A stretch of DNA of 38,525 nt from Gordonia namibiensis NBRC 108229 (GTDB taxonomy: Bacteria > Actinomycetota > Actinomycetes > Mycobacteriales > Mycobacteriaceae): the NCBI RefSeq assembly GCF_000298235.1, contig NZ_BAHE01000026.1, forward strand, positions 1-38,525, given 5' to 3'. Position 1 is the first letter of the stretch; every line of letters starts with the position of its first letter. The notes under the pieces were generated by a model, which made no database searches, had not been told where the DNA came from, and saw only the letters and a list, made by a program, of their open reading frames with translations. A program made the position numbers and the translations under genes. Positions 1-9,317 of this stretch are shown here, piece after piece.

Positions 1-42
1 CACCTACTCACCGGCGAGGAGACGGCAACTGACAAAGGGTAG
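1..42 (+). CDS. C-terminal tail of an upstream gene (partial)
   Basis: Frame 1 is open from the window edge and ends at a TAG at 40-42. It encodes 13 residues (HLLTGEETATDKG). The stop overlaps the GTG at 42 that could start the next gene, the same overlapped spacing seen at the next three junctions, so this is probably the last part of the preceding operon member. Too little is visible to name it. A flavin-dependent monooxygenase or regulator would fit the operon, but that is only inference. Confidence 0.4.
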   Translation, partial: HLLTGEETATDKG

Positions 43-44
43 TG

Positions 45-1031
45 ATGCTGCAATCGTTGGATGTCGTGGTCGTGCAGATCGGTGAGCTCACCGACAACGT
101 CGACCACAATCTGGAACGGCTCGTCGACGCGGTCGAGGGTGTGACGTCAGGAGACGCGCCGGACCTCGTCGTCCTGCCGGAGCTGATCACCGCGCCCTAC
201 TTCTGCACCAGCCACGACACCGACCGGACCGGATGGGCGCAGACCATCCCGGGGGAGGCGACGCAACGATTCGCGGCGATTGCACGAAAGCGTGGCTGCG
301 CCATCGCCTTCGGCACTTATGAGCGGACGACGGACGGCACCTTCCACAACTCGGTCGTCTTGATCGACGGCGCGGGAGAGATCGTCGACTGGCGAACCCC
401 GCACGGCGGCCGGATGCCCGCCTATCGGAAACTGTCGCTGCCGGCGAGCAAGGTCAGCGGCATCGACATCGACGAGAAGTACCACTTCGCACCGGGCCCG
501 GCGCCGGCGACCGCCGATCTGCTCGGCACCCGCTTCGGTTGTGTCATCTGCTACGACCGGACCTTCCCCGAATACTGGGCGGTGGCCCGTGCACTCGGGG
601 CCGAGGTGATGCTGGCCATCGTCTCGTCGTTGGGATCACGGGAGGACCTCTTCCTGGCCGAATTGCAGACGCGTGCACTGGAATCCCAGACCTGGGTGAT
701 CGCGGTGAACCGCGCCGGACCGGAAACCCTCAACGGGGTCACCGTCGACTACTTCGGGCTGTCGTGCGTGATCGCGCCCAACGGTGAGATCGTCGCCCAG
801 GCGCCGGCGCACCAATCCGGCGAGACGCTGCGGTTCACCATCGACCTCGATCGTGTGTCCCAGGTGCGTCGCGCCCTCCCGCTACGTCGCGACCGCCGTG
901 CCGACGTCATCTCCCTCCTCGACGACCTGACATCTGGTGTCATCCAACCTCTTCCGATCGATCGTGGGTCCGACCACGGCGACGATGACGCCGTTCCGGC
1001 GACCGTCACCCCGATCGGGTTGCGGCGGTGA
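45..1031 (+). CDS. Carbon-nitrogen hydrolase (nitrilase superfamily)
   Basis: Predicted cytoplasmic amide or N-carbamoyl hydrolase of about 328 residues. The Glu-Lys-Cys triad of the nitrilase superfamily is visible: Glu46 in VLPELITAPYF, Lys129 in AYRKLSLP and Cys169 in GCVICYDRTFPE. The CYDRTFPE context resembles beta-ureidopropionase and N-carbamoyl-amino-acid amidohydrolases more than true nitrilases. The C-terminal 30 or so residues are a low-complexity acidic tail. A GTG at 42 and an ATG at 45 are both possible starts; the AAGGG at 35-39 is better spaced for the ATG. The gene is first of five co-directional genes whose ends overlap or nearly touch, and its TGA overlaps the amidase GTG. 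Family is clear; the substrate is not determined. Confidence 0.88.
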   Translation: MLQSLDVVVVQIGELTDNVDHNLERLVDAVEGVTSGDAPDLVVLPELITAPYFCTSHDTDRTGWAQTIPGEATQRFAAIARKRGCAIAFGTYERTTDGTFHNSVVLIDGAGEIVDWRTPHGGRMPAYRKLSLPASKVSGIDIDEKYHFAPGPAPATADLLGTRFGCVICYDRTFPEYWAVARALGAEVMLAIVSSLGSREDLFLAELQTRALESQTWVIAVNRAGPETLNGVTVDYFGLSCVIAPNGEIVAQAPAHQSGETLRFTIDLDRVSQVRRALPLRRDRRADVISLLDDLTSGVIQPLPIDRGSDHGDDDAVPATVTPIGLRR

Positions 1032-2674
1032 CCGGAACCCACTACCCGGATCTGACCGCGGACGCGGTGGCCGCCGTGAACGAACTCGCCGGCGCTGCGC
1101 ACACGGACATGTCGGAGGTCCTGCAACGATCCCGGGAGCGGACGCTGCCGGCGTCGCCGTGTGTGACCGGCGCCGAGCCTGCGGACTTCCACGGTCGGAT
1201 GATGGCGTACCCGGTGCCCGACGGACCTCCGGTCCGGGTGCCGGTCGTGCGCACGGACGCCGCGCTGCACGATTTGGGCGTCGTCGAACTGCTCGAGGCC
1301 TTTCGCACGGGCCGCACCACCCCGACCGAGGTGCTCGAGGCGCTGAGTCTGCGTTGGGACGACCCGGAACTCGTGGGCGGGGCGATCCTCGCCACCGTGG
1401 ACGGTCGCTCTGCCGCCGCGGCGTCGGACGACCGCTGGCGATCCGGAACGCCCCGTCCGCTGGAGGGAATCCCGTTCGCGGTCAAAGACATCATCGACGT
1501 GGCGGCGTCGCCGATCACCGCGGGGTCGCACACGACGGGCAACCGGATCGCAAGCGCTGACGCCACCGTGGTCGCCCGCCTCCGGGCGGTGGGAGCCATT
1601 CCGGTCCTCATCACCGCGACCACCGAATTCGCCTGCGGTGCGCCGTTCAACGCACGATACGGGCCCGTCACCAACCCCTGGGATCGGGAGCGGTGGACCG
1701 GAGGCTCGTCGACCGGCTCAGGTGGAGCGCTGGCCGCCGGACTGGTTCCGCTCGCACTCGGCTCCGACACCGGCGGTTCGATCCGCGTACCCAGTGCGCT
1801 GTGCAACCTCTCGGGCATCAAGCCCACCTATGGGCTCGTCCCGCGAACCGGTGTGGTGTCCCTGTCGTGGACCCTCGATCACGTCGGCCCGATGGCGAGA
1901 TCCGCCGCCGACCTGCGTGCGGTTCTCGCGGTCCTCGCCGGTCCGGACGGCGTGGACCCGACCGCGGTGACGCCCTCCATCGCCGCCGCACTCGGCGATC
2001 GGCTCGGCGACCACGGCGGGCTGGATGCCCCGTCCCTGGCCGGTGTGCGCGTGGGCATTCCGCGCAACTGGTTCACCGAGGTCTGCGACGCCGCGGTCCT
2101 GAGAGCCTGGCAGGCGGCCATCGGGGTCATGTCCGATCTCGGCGCCGAGACGGTACTCGTCGATCTGCCGGACGCGGAACTGCTGTTCGACGAGTTCACC
2201 ATCGTCCTCGTCAGCGAACTCGCCGCCAACCAGGAGGGTGCGCTGGATCGGTTCGCGCACTTCGACATCGGCACCCAGGTGCGGATCGCGCGCGGCCGCG
2301 TGCCCAGGGCGATCGATTACATTCGCGCGTTGCGTCGGCGGGCGCCCGCGCTGACCGCCACGGTCGATGCCTTCGACACCGCCGGGATCGACGTATTCGT
2401 CACGCCCGGTATCGGGGCGACCGCGCCACGTCTGTCCGACGTCACCGTCGAGATCAACGGGGAACGGCATCCGATGCAGGGCGTCATCGGCCGCAACACC
2501 GGTGTCTTCGATCATCTCGGTCTCCCGGCGGCGATGATCCCGGCGGGATTCGCGGACGGGCTACCCGTGGGCGTTCAACTCGTCGGCCGTCCGTGGGCCG
2601 ACGACGCCGTCCTTCGGATCGCGCAGATGTATCAGGCCGTCACCGACCATCACCGGCGTCGACCGCATGAGTGA
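1028..2674 (+). CDS. Amidase (amidase signature family)
   Basis: Amidase-signature (AS) hydrolase of 548 residues that cleaves carboxamides. The Ser-cisSer-Lys triad is readable: Lys153 in GIPFAVKDIID, cis-Ser227 in WTGGSSTGSGGA and nucleophile Ser251 in GSDTGGSIRVP, with spacings that match the family. The glycine/serine-rich signature block covers about 224-270. An N-terminal extension of about 80 residues precedes the usual AS fold. The start is a GTG at 1028 that overlaps the preceding TGA by 3 nt, implying translational coupling. The gene ends 8 nt inside the MFS transporter gene. Its position between a nitrilase-type and an isochorismatase-type hydrolase suggests successive hydrolysis of an imported amide, ureide or lactam. 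The specificity is unknown. Confidence 0.9.
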   Translation: MTGTHYPDLTADAVAAVNELAGAAHTDMSEVLQRSRERTLPASPCVTGAEPADFHGRMMAYPVPDGPPVRVPVVRTDAALHDLGVVELLEAFRTGRTTPTEVLEALSLRWDDPELVGGAILATVDGRSAAAASDDRWRSGTPRPLEGIPFAVKDIIDVAASPITAGSHTTGNRIASADATVVARLRAVGAIPVLITATTEFACGAPFNARYGPVTNPWDRERWTGGSSTGSGGALAAGLVPLALGSDTGGSIRVPSALCNLSGIKPTYGLVPRTGVVSLSWTLDHVGPMARSAADLRAVLAVLAGPDGVDPTAVTPSIAAALGDRLGDHGGLDAPSLAGVRVGIPRNWFTEVCDAAVLRAWQAAIGVMSDLGAETVLVDLPDAELLFDEFTIVLVSELAANQEGALDRFAHFDIGTQVRIARGRVPRAIDYIRALRRRAPALTATVDAFDTAGIDVFVTPGIGATAPRLSDVTVEINGERHPMQGVIGRNTGVFDHLGLPAAMIPAGFADGLPVGVQLVGRPWADDAVLRIAQMYQAVTDHHRRRPHE

Positions 2675-4166
2675 ATCCCCGACGCGCGCTGCTGCGAGAC
2701 CGCATCCACACCCGTGGCGGGTGTTCGCCGCCACGAGTGTCGGGGTGATCGCGGTCTTCGTCGCGATGAGCGGGCTGACCGTCGCACTGCCGACCCTCAG
2801 CCGCGAGCTCGGTGCCACGCCGGCGCAGTCGACGTGGATCCTGTTGGGCTACATGGTGGTCACCACCGCGCTGATCCTGGTGTTCGGTCGGCTCGCCGAC
2901 ATCGTCGGCCGGCGTCCGCTCTATCTGTCGGGCCTGATCGTCTTCACGCTCGCGTCGACCCTGTGCATCGTGAGCCCGTCCGCCGAGTTCCTCATCGTCG
3001 CACGGGTTCTGCAGGGAATCGGTGCGGCGGCGGTCGTCACCAACAACACCGCCCTGCTGACCGACACCTTTCCGCCGCACCTGCTCAGCCGGGCACTCGG
3101 CTGGAATGCGACGGTCGCCGCGATCGGCCAGATCATCGGACCGGTCGTCGGCGGAGCCGCGACCGCTCTGTTCGGGTGGCGGGGGTTGTTCGCTGCGGTG
3201 CTCGGGATCGCCCTGATCGCCACGGCGGCTTCGCTCCTGGTGATCCCACGTCGCGTGGGCGGCATCAGGAGTCGCGAGCCCTTCGACCTCGCGGGCGCCA
3301 TCCTGGCGACCACCCTGCTGACCGCCGTCGTGCTGGCGTTGACCCCGAGCTCGTCCGCCGCATGGCTGCCGTGGTGCTTCGGGGCGATGAGTCTTGTCGT
3401 CGGCGTGCTGCTGATCGTCGTCCAGCGTCGCCGGGCACATCCGCTGATCGATCTGAGTCTGTTCGCCGACCGCGGCATCTCGCTGGTACTTCTCGCCGGT
3501 CTGCTCACCGCCACCGCTACCTACGCAGTCGCCCTGATCATCTCGCTCTACGTGCAGGCCGTGGACGGGACCTCGCCGTTCGTCGCCGGTCTGCTGGTTA
3601 CGCCGGTAGCGGCGGGGACCGTCATCGCGGCGTCGGCGGCCGGCTGGCTGGTCATCAGGATCGCGCCTCGCACACTCGCCGCCACCGGGATGGCGTTGAA
3701 CACCGTCGGCGTGCTCGGGGTGGCCGTCGTCCTGTCCGCGGACGGTTCGCTCCCGGTGACCGCGCTGTTCCTGTTCCTGATCGGCACCGGCATCGGGTTG
3801 TTCATGACGCCGAGCACGAGCGTGCTGATGCTGACCGTGCCGGCGCAGCGTCGTGGGATCGCGAACGGGATGCGCTCGACGCTCCAGAACGTCGGCAACC
3901 TGCTCAGCACGGCGATCGTGGTCGCGATCATCCCGATCGGGCTGGGCGCCGCAGCACAGCAGGCGGCGTACGGCGGTTCCCCCGCCGCGTTCGACGACGC
4001 CGACCTCAGCCGATTCGTCGACAACCTCCAGCTGGCCGGCGTCGTTCTCGGGGCCATGTCCGCAGCGGGAATCGCGGTGTGCCTGTCCTTTCCGCGCCGG
4101 ATGCCCACCCCGGAGGCCGAGGTACGGCCCGTTCCCGAGTACGCCACGACAAAGGAGTCCGCATGA
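2667..4166 (+). CDS. MFS transporter, DHA2 (14-TM) type
   Basis: Integral membrane proton-coupled transporter of 499 residues, long enough for the 14-helix DHA2 (EmrB/QacA) subgroup. Motif A of the major facilitator superfamily is present after the second helix (FGRLADIVGRR, about residues 73-83), and hydrophobic segments alternate along the protein. DHA2 members are mostly exporters of drugs or metabolites, although catabolic operons also use MFS proteins for uptake, so the direction is not assigned. The ATG at 2667 overlaps the amidase end by 8 nt. The TGA overlaps the next ATG as ATGA, and AAAGGAG at 4151-4157, inside this gene, is the ribosome-binding site of the next one. Confidence 0.9.
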   Translation: MSESPTRAAARPHPHPWRVFAATSVGVIAVFVAMSGLTVALPTLSRELGATPAQSTWILLGYMVVTTALILVFGRLADIVGRRPLYLSGLIVFTLASTLCIVSPSAEFLIVARVLQGIGAAAVVTNNTALLTDTFPPHLLSRALGWNATVAAIGQIIGPVVGGAATALFGWRGLFAAVLGIALIATAASLLVIPRRVGGIRSREPFDLAGAILATTLLTAVVLALTPSSSAAWLPWCFGAMSLVVGVLLIVVQRRRAHPLIDLSLFADRGISLVLLAGLLTATATYAVALIISLYVQAVDGTSPFVAGLLVTPVAAGTVIAASAAGWLVIRIAPRTLAATGMALNTVGVLGVAVVLSADGSLPVTALFLFLIGTGIGLFMTPSTSVLMLTVPAQRRGIANGMRSTLQNVGNLLSTAIVVAIIPIGLGAAAQQAAYGGSPAAFDDADLSRFVDNLQLAGVVLGAMSAAGIAVCLSFPRRMPTPEAEVRPVPEYATTKESA

Positions 4167-4675
4167 CCGAACCGAACACCCCGGCGCCGTCTGGACGCCT
4201 CGGACGGACCGAGCAGGCAACGGATTACGCGCGGGCCGGCTTCGGTCAGGAACTGACGCCTGGGGAGCGGCCTGCGCTCGTGCTCGTCGACCCGGCCCGC
4301 GCCTACATCGACAAGGACTGCGCGCTCTACGCAGGCGTCGAGGAGAACGTCGAGGCGATGCGGGCACTGTTGGTGACCAAGCAGTACGCGAGCGCGTTCT
4401 TCGGAACGAGCCTGAACTCGTACCTGAACTCGCTGCGTATCGATACGGTCTTCCTGGCCGGACTGTCGACGAGTGGGTGCGTCCGAGCCACTGCACTCGA
4501 TACGATGCAGCACGGCTTCATCCCGATCGTCGTCGAAGATGCTGTGGGAGATCGCGATCCGGCGATCCACCATGCCAACCTCTTCGACATGCAACAGAAG
4601 ATGGCCGAGGTGTGGTCGCTGGCAAGGACCCAGGAGTTCCTAGGCCGTCTGACCGCGCCGTCGACCGACGGCTGA
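4163..4675 (+). CDS. Cysteine hydrolase (isochorismatase-like), internally shortened
   Basis: Member of the isochorismatase-like cysteine hydrolases, closest in motifs to N-carbamoylsarcosine amidase-type enzymes, which hydrolyse carbamoyl or amide groups. The Asp-Lys-Cys triad is present: Asp43 in LVLVDPARAY, Lys73 in VTKQYASAFFGTSL and Cys106 in STSGCVRATALD. The protein is only 170 residues, whereas these enzymes are usually around 200-260. The shortfall is local: after ENVEAMRALL (61-70) the reading frame goes straight to VTKQYASAF, omitting the roughly 50 residues that normally hold the second strand, the FTTV-type segment and the following loop. The frame is intact and codon use looks normal, so this appears to be an in-frame deletion rather than a frameshift. 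Whether it still folds is open. It has a strong Shine-Dalgarno (4151-4157) and an ATGA overlap with the transporter. Confidence 0.82.
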   Translation: MTEPNTPAPSGRLGRTEQATDYARAGFGQELTPGERPALVLVDPARAYIDKDCALYAGVEENVEAMRALLVTKQYASAFFGTSLNSYLNSLRIDTVFLAGLSTSGCVRATALDTMQHGFIPIVVEDAVGDRDPAIHHANLFDMQQKMAEVWSLARTQEFLGRLTAPSTDG

Positions 4676-4694
4676 AACAACGAGAGGCATCGCC

Positions 4695-5192
4695 ATGACC
4701 ACCACCGTCGTCGCCGGTAATCCGAAGCCCGGTTCGCGAACGCTCGACGCGGCCAACCGGCTCGCCGAATCGCTGACCGGTTCCGCACCCGACCACATCG
4801 TCGACGTCATCGAACTCGGTCCGGGTCTCCTCGGCTGGGGCGACGCGAAGGTCAAGGCGGCCGTCGAAACCGTCGCGTCGTCGGATCTCGTCGTCTTCGC
4901 GAGCCCGACCTTCAAGGCGACCTACACCGGCGTCCTGAAGCTCTTCCTGGATCAGTTCGCCACCGGCGACGGTCTGCGCGACGTCACCGCGGTGCCGCTG
5001 ATGCTCGGCGCCGGACCGGCGCACGCCATGGCCCCCGACCTGCTGCTGAAGCCGGTGCTCGTCGAACTCGGCGCCGTGTGCCCGCTGCCCGGTCTGTATC
5101 TGATCGACTCCACGTACACCGAGGACACCCGGATCTCCGACTACACCGAGCGTTGGAGGTCGGCGTTGCCGGTCAAGGGCTCCGGCTCCTGA
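4695..5192 (+). CDS. NADPH-dependent FMN reductase (flavodoxin-like)
   Basis: Small flavoprotein of 165 residues. The N-terminus VVAGNPKPGSRT (about 5-16) matches the phosphate-binding loop of SsuE/MsuE-type NAD(P)H:FMN reductases, and VVFASPTFKATYTGVLKLFLDQF (about 66-88) is the second conserved flavin-site block; 20 of these residues form the typical pattern. Such enzymes supply reduced FMN to a partner monooxygenase. It lies 19 nt after the cysteine hydrolase, with GAGAGG at 4682-4687 as ribosome-binding site, and it ends the operon 6 nt before the convergent SDR gene. No FMN-dependent monooxygenase is visible in the window, so the partner may lie upstream of position 1. Confidence 0.85.
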   Translation: MTTTVVAGNPKPGSRTLDAANRLAESLTGSAPDHIVDVIELGPGLLGWGDAKVKAAVETVASSDLVVFASPTFKATYTGVLKLFLDQFATGDGLRDVTAVPLMLGAGPAHAMAPDLLLKPVLVELGAVCPLPGLYLIDSTYTEDTRISDYTERWRSALPVKGSGS

Positions 5193-5198
5193 CGTCCC

Positions 5199-5999
5199 TC
5201 AGCTCTTGGAGCCGGACCCCGGTGCGGCGAGCACGCGATGGAGTGCAGCCTTCACCGCGTCGGGCGTGATCATGCTCGCCCCGGCCATGATTCGCGTCAT
5301 CGCCGACGCAGCCACCGACCGGGCCTCGCCGCTCATCATCGCCTCGTAACCCTGCCTGGCGACCTCGGCCGGATCGTCCTTGGACATCCGGCCCATGCGG
5401 GTGTCGTCCATCTCGGCGCGATGGAAGAAGTTGGTCTCGGTCGGACCGGGCATCAACGAGGTGACGCTGACCGCCGACTCTTTCAACTCGTTCTGTAGGG
5501 CCTCCGCGAACGACTGCAGGAACGACTTGGACGCGTTGTAGGTGGCCTGGAAGCTACCCGGCATCATCGAGGCGATCGACGAGGTGATCAACAGCCGGCC
5601 GGAGTCGCGCTCGACCATGTCGCGGAGCACGAGCTTGGCCAGGTGGACGGTGGACCGGACGTTGAGGTCGATGATCGACAGGTCCTCGGCGAGGTCGGTG
5701 TCGACGAAGGCGCCACCGTGTCCGATACCGGCGTTGAGTGCTGCCGCAGCGAGGGGCCGACCGGTGCTCTGTACAGCGGCGTAGAGCGCTTCGACGCCCT
5801 CGGCGGTACGCAGATCGGCACGGACTGAAGTGACCTCACGGCCCCGTGCCCGCAACCGGTCGGCGACGTCGTCGACCGTGAAATCCTCAGCGCAGATGAT
5901 CAGATCGAACCCGTCGGCGACGAACAGCTCCGCCAGTTCGCGGCCGATGCCACTCGATGCGCCGGTGATCAGTGCCAGACGTGCTTGTGCGTGTGCCAT
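5199..5999 (-). CDS. Short-chain dehydrogenase/reductase (SDR)
   Basis: Classical SDR of about 266 residues from the ATG at 5999. It shows the nucleotide-binding TGASSGIG (12-19), the structural NAG (89-91) and catalytic residues Asn113, Ser141, Tyr154 and Lys158 (YNASK). An upstream ATG at 6035 would add 12 residues with no SDR homology, and the normal family start just before the first beta strand supports 5999. Neither start has a convincing Shine-Dalgarno. The substrate cannot be told; acidic residues rather than an Arg-rich loop after the second strand give no clear cofactor preference. It sits 51 nt downstream of the DsbA-like gene on the same strand and is convergent with the FMN reductase. 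Confidence 0.88.
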   Translation of the reverse strand: MAHAQARLALITGASSGIGRELAELFVADGFDLIICAEDFTVDDVADRLRARGREVTSVRADLRTAEGVEALYAAVQSTGRPLAAAALNAGIGHGGAFVDTDLAEDLSIIDLNVRSTVHLAKLVLRDMVERDSGRLLITSSIASMMPGSFQATYNASKSFLQSFAEALQNELKESAVSVTSLMPGPTETNFFHRAEMDDTRMGRMSKDDPAEVARQGYEAMMSGEARSVAASAMTRIMAGASMITPDAVKAALHRVLAAPGSGSKS

Positions 6000-6050
6000 G
6001 CGCGTCGGGTACCCGTATGCACTCGAGTCAAGCATGAGACCCGGGCGGTT

Positions 6051-6782
6051 TCAGCCCTTCTTCGTCCGTCGGCTGCCGGCGTGCCAGTCTTCCTGCTCGG
6101 GCGTCTCGTCGTCGGTCACGCCGAAGGCACGCAGTTGCGGTTTCTCCCGCAGGCTCCGCTTGAGTTCGGCGAACCCGGGGAAGCTCGCCAGCCCGATCAC
6201 ATGGTCCCACAGGGTGACCGCGTCCTCGTCGCTCGGCAGGCGACTGATGACGGGCCCGAAGAACGCCACGCCGTTCGGCGGCTGGAAGTGGATGATCGGC
6301 GTGCCGACATCACGTCCGGTGAGGGCGAGTGCCTCGTCGGTCTCGGCCTGGATCTCCGCGTCGAAGCCGGTGTCCTCCAGCGCACCGACGTGATGGGTGG
6401 GTAACCCGAGCTCCTCCAGTACCGGGGTGAGGAAGTCGACGGTGCCGCGGTGGTCGGTGTTGTCGACCGTGTACGTGCCGGTGTGCTCCTCGAAGAACCT
6501 GGTGCCCAGTGCGACGTAGAACGGATCGACAGCGTCTCGCCCGTGCTCTCGACGGATGCTCGCAGCGACGCGGAGAAGCCGGAGTCCGGCCGTGTGCCCC
6601 GCCTCGTACTCGGGCGGGAAATGCGCGGCGTAGTCGATGTGCGAGTTCAGCAGCCGGAGCGAGATGAACCGCCAGTCGACACCGTAGTCGCGTTGCGCCT
6701 GGACCTTACGGACCCATTTGCTCGTCATCCACGCGAACGGACACACGGGATCGAAGTAGTAGTTGATGTCGGCATCGGTCAT
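6051..6782 (-). CDS. DsbA-family thioredoxin-fold protein, monocysteine (Rv2466c-like)
   Basis: Thioredoxin-fold protein of 243 residues with the helical insertion of the DsbA/FrnE group. The N-terminal INYYFDPVCPFAWMTSKW closely resembles mycobacterial Rv2466c, a mycothiol-dependent nitroreductase, but the CPWC motif is CPFA here (Cys14, Ala17), so only the nucleophilic cysteine remains. The cis-Pro loop is in VGTPIIHF, and FFGPV near the C-terminal third is also shared with that family. The ATG at 6782 is chosen because an alternative start at 6827 would lie inside the icd terminator hairpin. The C-terminal tail (about 215-243) is charged and extends beyond the relative at 27021-27620. A role in mycothiol or redox chemistry is inferred. 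Confidence 0.82.
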   Translation of the reverse strand: MTDADINYYFDPVCPFAWMTSKWVRKVQAQRDYGVDWRFISLRLLNSHIDYAAHFPPEYEAGHTAGLRLLRVAASIRREHGRDAVDPFYVALGTRFFEEHTGTYTVDNTDHRGTVDFLTPVLEELGLPTHHVGALEDTGFDAEIQAETDEALALTGRDVGTPIIHFQPPNGVAFFGPVISRLPSDEDAVTLWDHVIGLASFPGFAELKRSLREKPQLRAFGVTDDETPEQEDWHAGSRRTKKG

Positions 6783-6801
6783 GGGGTCGACGGTAGTGCC
6801 G

Positions 6802-6838
6802 AAAAACGCCCCGGGTGAACGGATCACCCGGGGCGTTT
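6802..6838 (-). terminator. Rho-independent terminator of icd
   Basis: A perfect 15-bp stem, 6804-6818 with 6824-6838, encloses a 5-nt loop. On the minus strand it is followed by TTTTT. It lies 19 nt after the icd stop and just before the DsbA-like start. The other strand has TTT, so it may act in both directions. Confidence 0.88.
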
Positions 6839-6856
6839 CGATGGGTACAGCGAGGA

Positions 6857-9097
<2,241 letters not shown>

Positions 9098-9120
9098 GCC
9101 TAATGTTCTCGATTCTGTCT

Positions 9121-9126
9121 GTATTA
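9121..9126 (-). promoter_or_regulatory. Possible -10 element for icd
   Basis: TAATAC on the minus strand is a good actinobacterial -10 hexamer, 23 nt before the icd ATG. No clear -35 is seen at the usual distance. This rests on motif and position only. Confidence 0.35.
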
Positions 9127-9266
9127 ACCGGTGTCGCCGGCGACCTTGTGAGTCAGGCTTCACCGATACCACGCTTGCGGTGTGCTCGTGTGACAACTAC
9201 TCCCCGATTCTGCCCCCTGTGATCAGCCTCGCGTTCAGGGGCCTCGGGTCTTGTGGTTTGATGCCG

Positions 9267-9295
9267 CCGGAGCCGGGACGTCCCGGTACCTCCGG
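9267..9295 (-). terminator. Hairpin downstream of the SulP gene
   Basis: CCGGAG pairs with CTCCGG around an inner perfect palindrome, CCGGGACGTCCCGG (9273-9286). It begins 22 nt after the transporter stop. There is no T-run, which is common for terminators in this group. The remaining part of the 220-nt gap up to icd shows nothing else that is clear. Confidence 0.5.
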
Positions 9296-9317
9296 AACCC
9301 GCGTCGATGCAGGTAGT

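Noticed and set aside
2640..4496. A 618-residue open frame on the minus strand opposite the MFS gene
   Set aside because: It is highly Arg/Gly/Pro/Asp-rich and antisense to the transporter and hydrolase, with no recognisable motif.
1..5192. Assignment of the first operon to the Rut pyrimidine pathway
   Set aside because: There is an isochorismatase-like hydrolase and a flavin reductase, but no RutA-type monooxygenase, RutC or RutD homologue in view, and the amidase and nitrilase are not part of that pathway.
5999..6035. The longer SDR start at 6035
   Set aside because: The additional 12 residues precede the normal SDR first strand and have no ribosome-binding site; 5999 fits the family better, although the evidence is modest.
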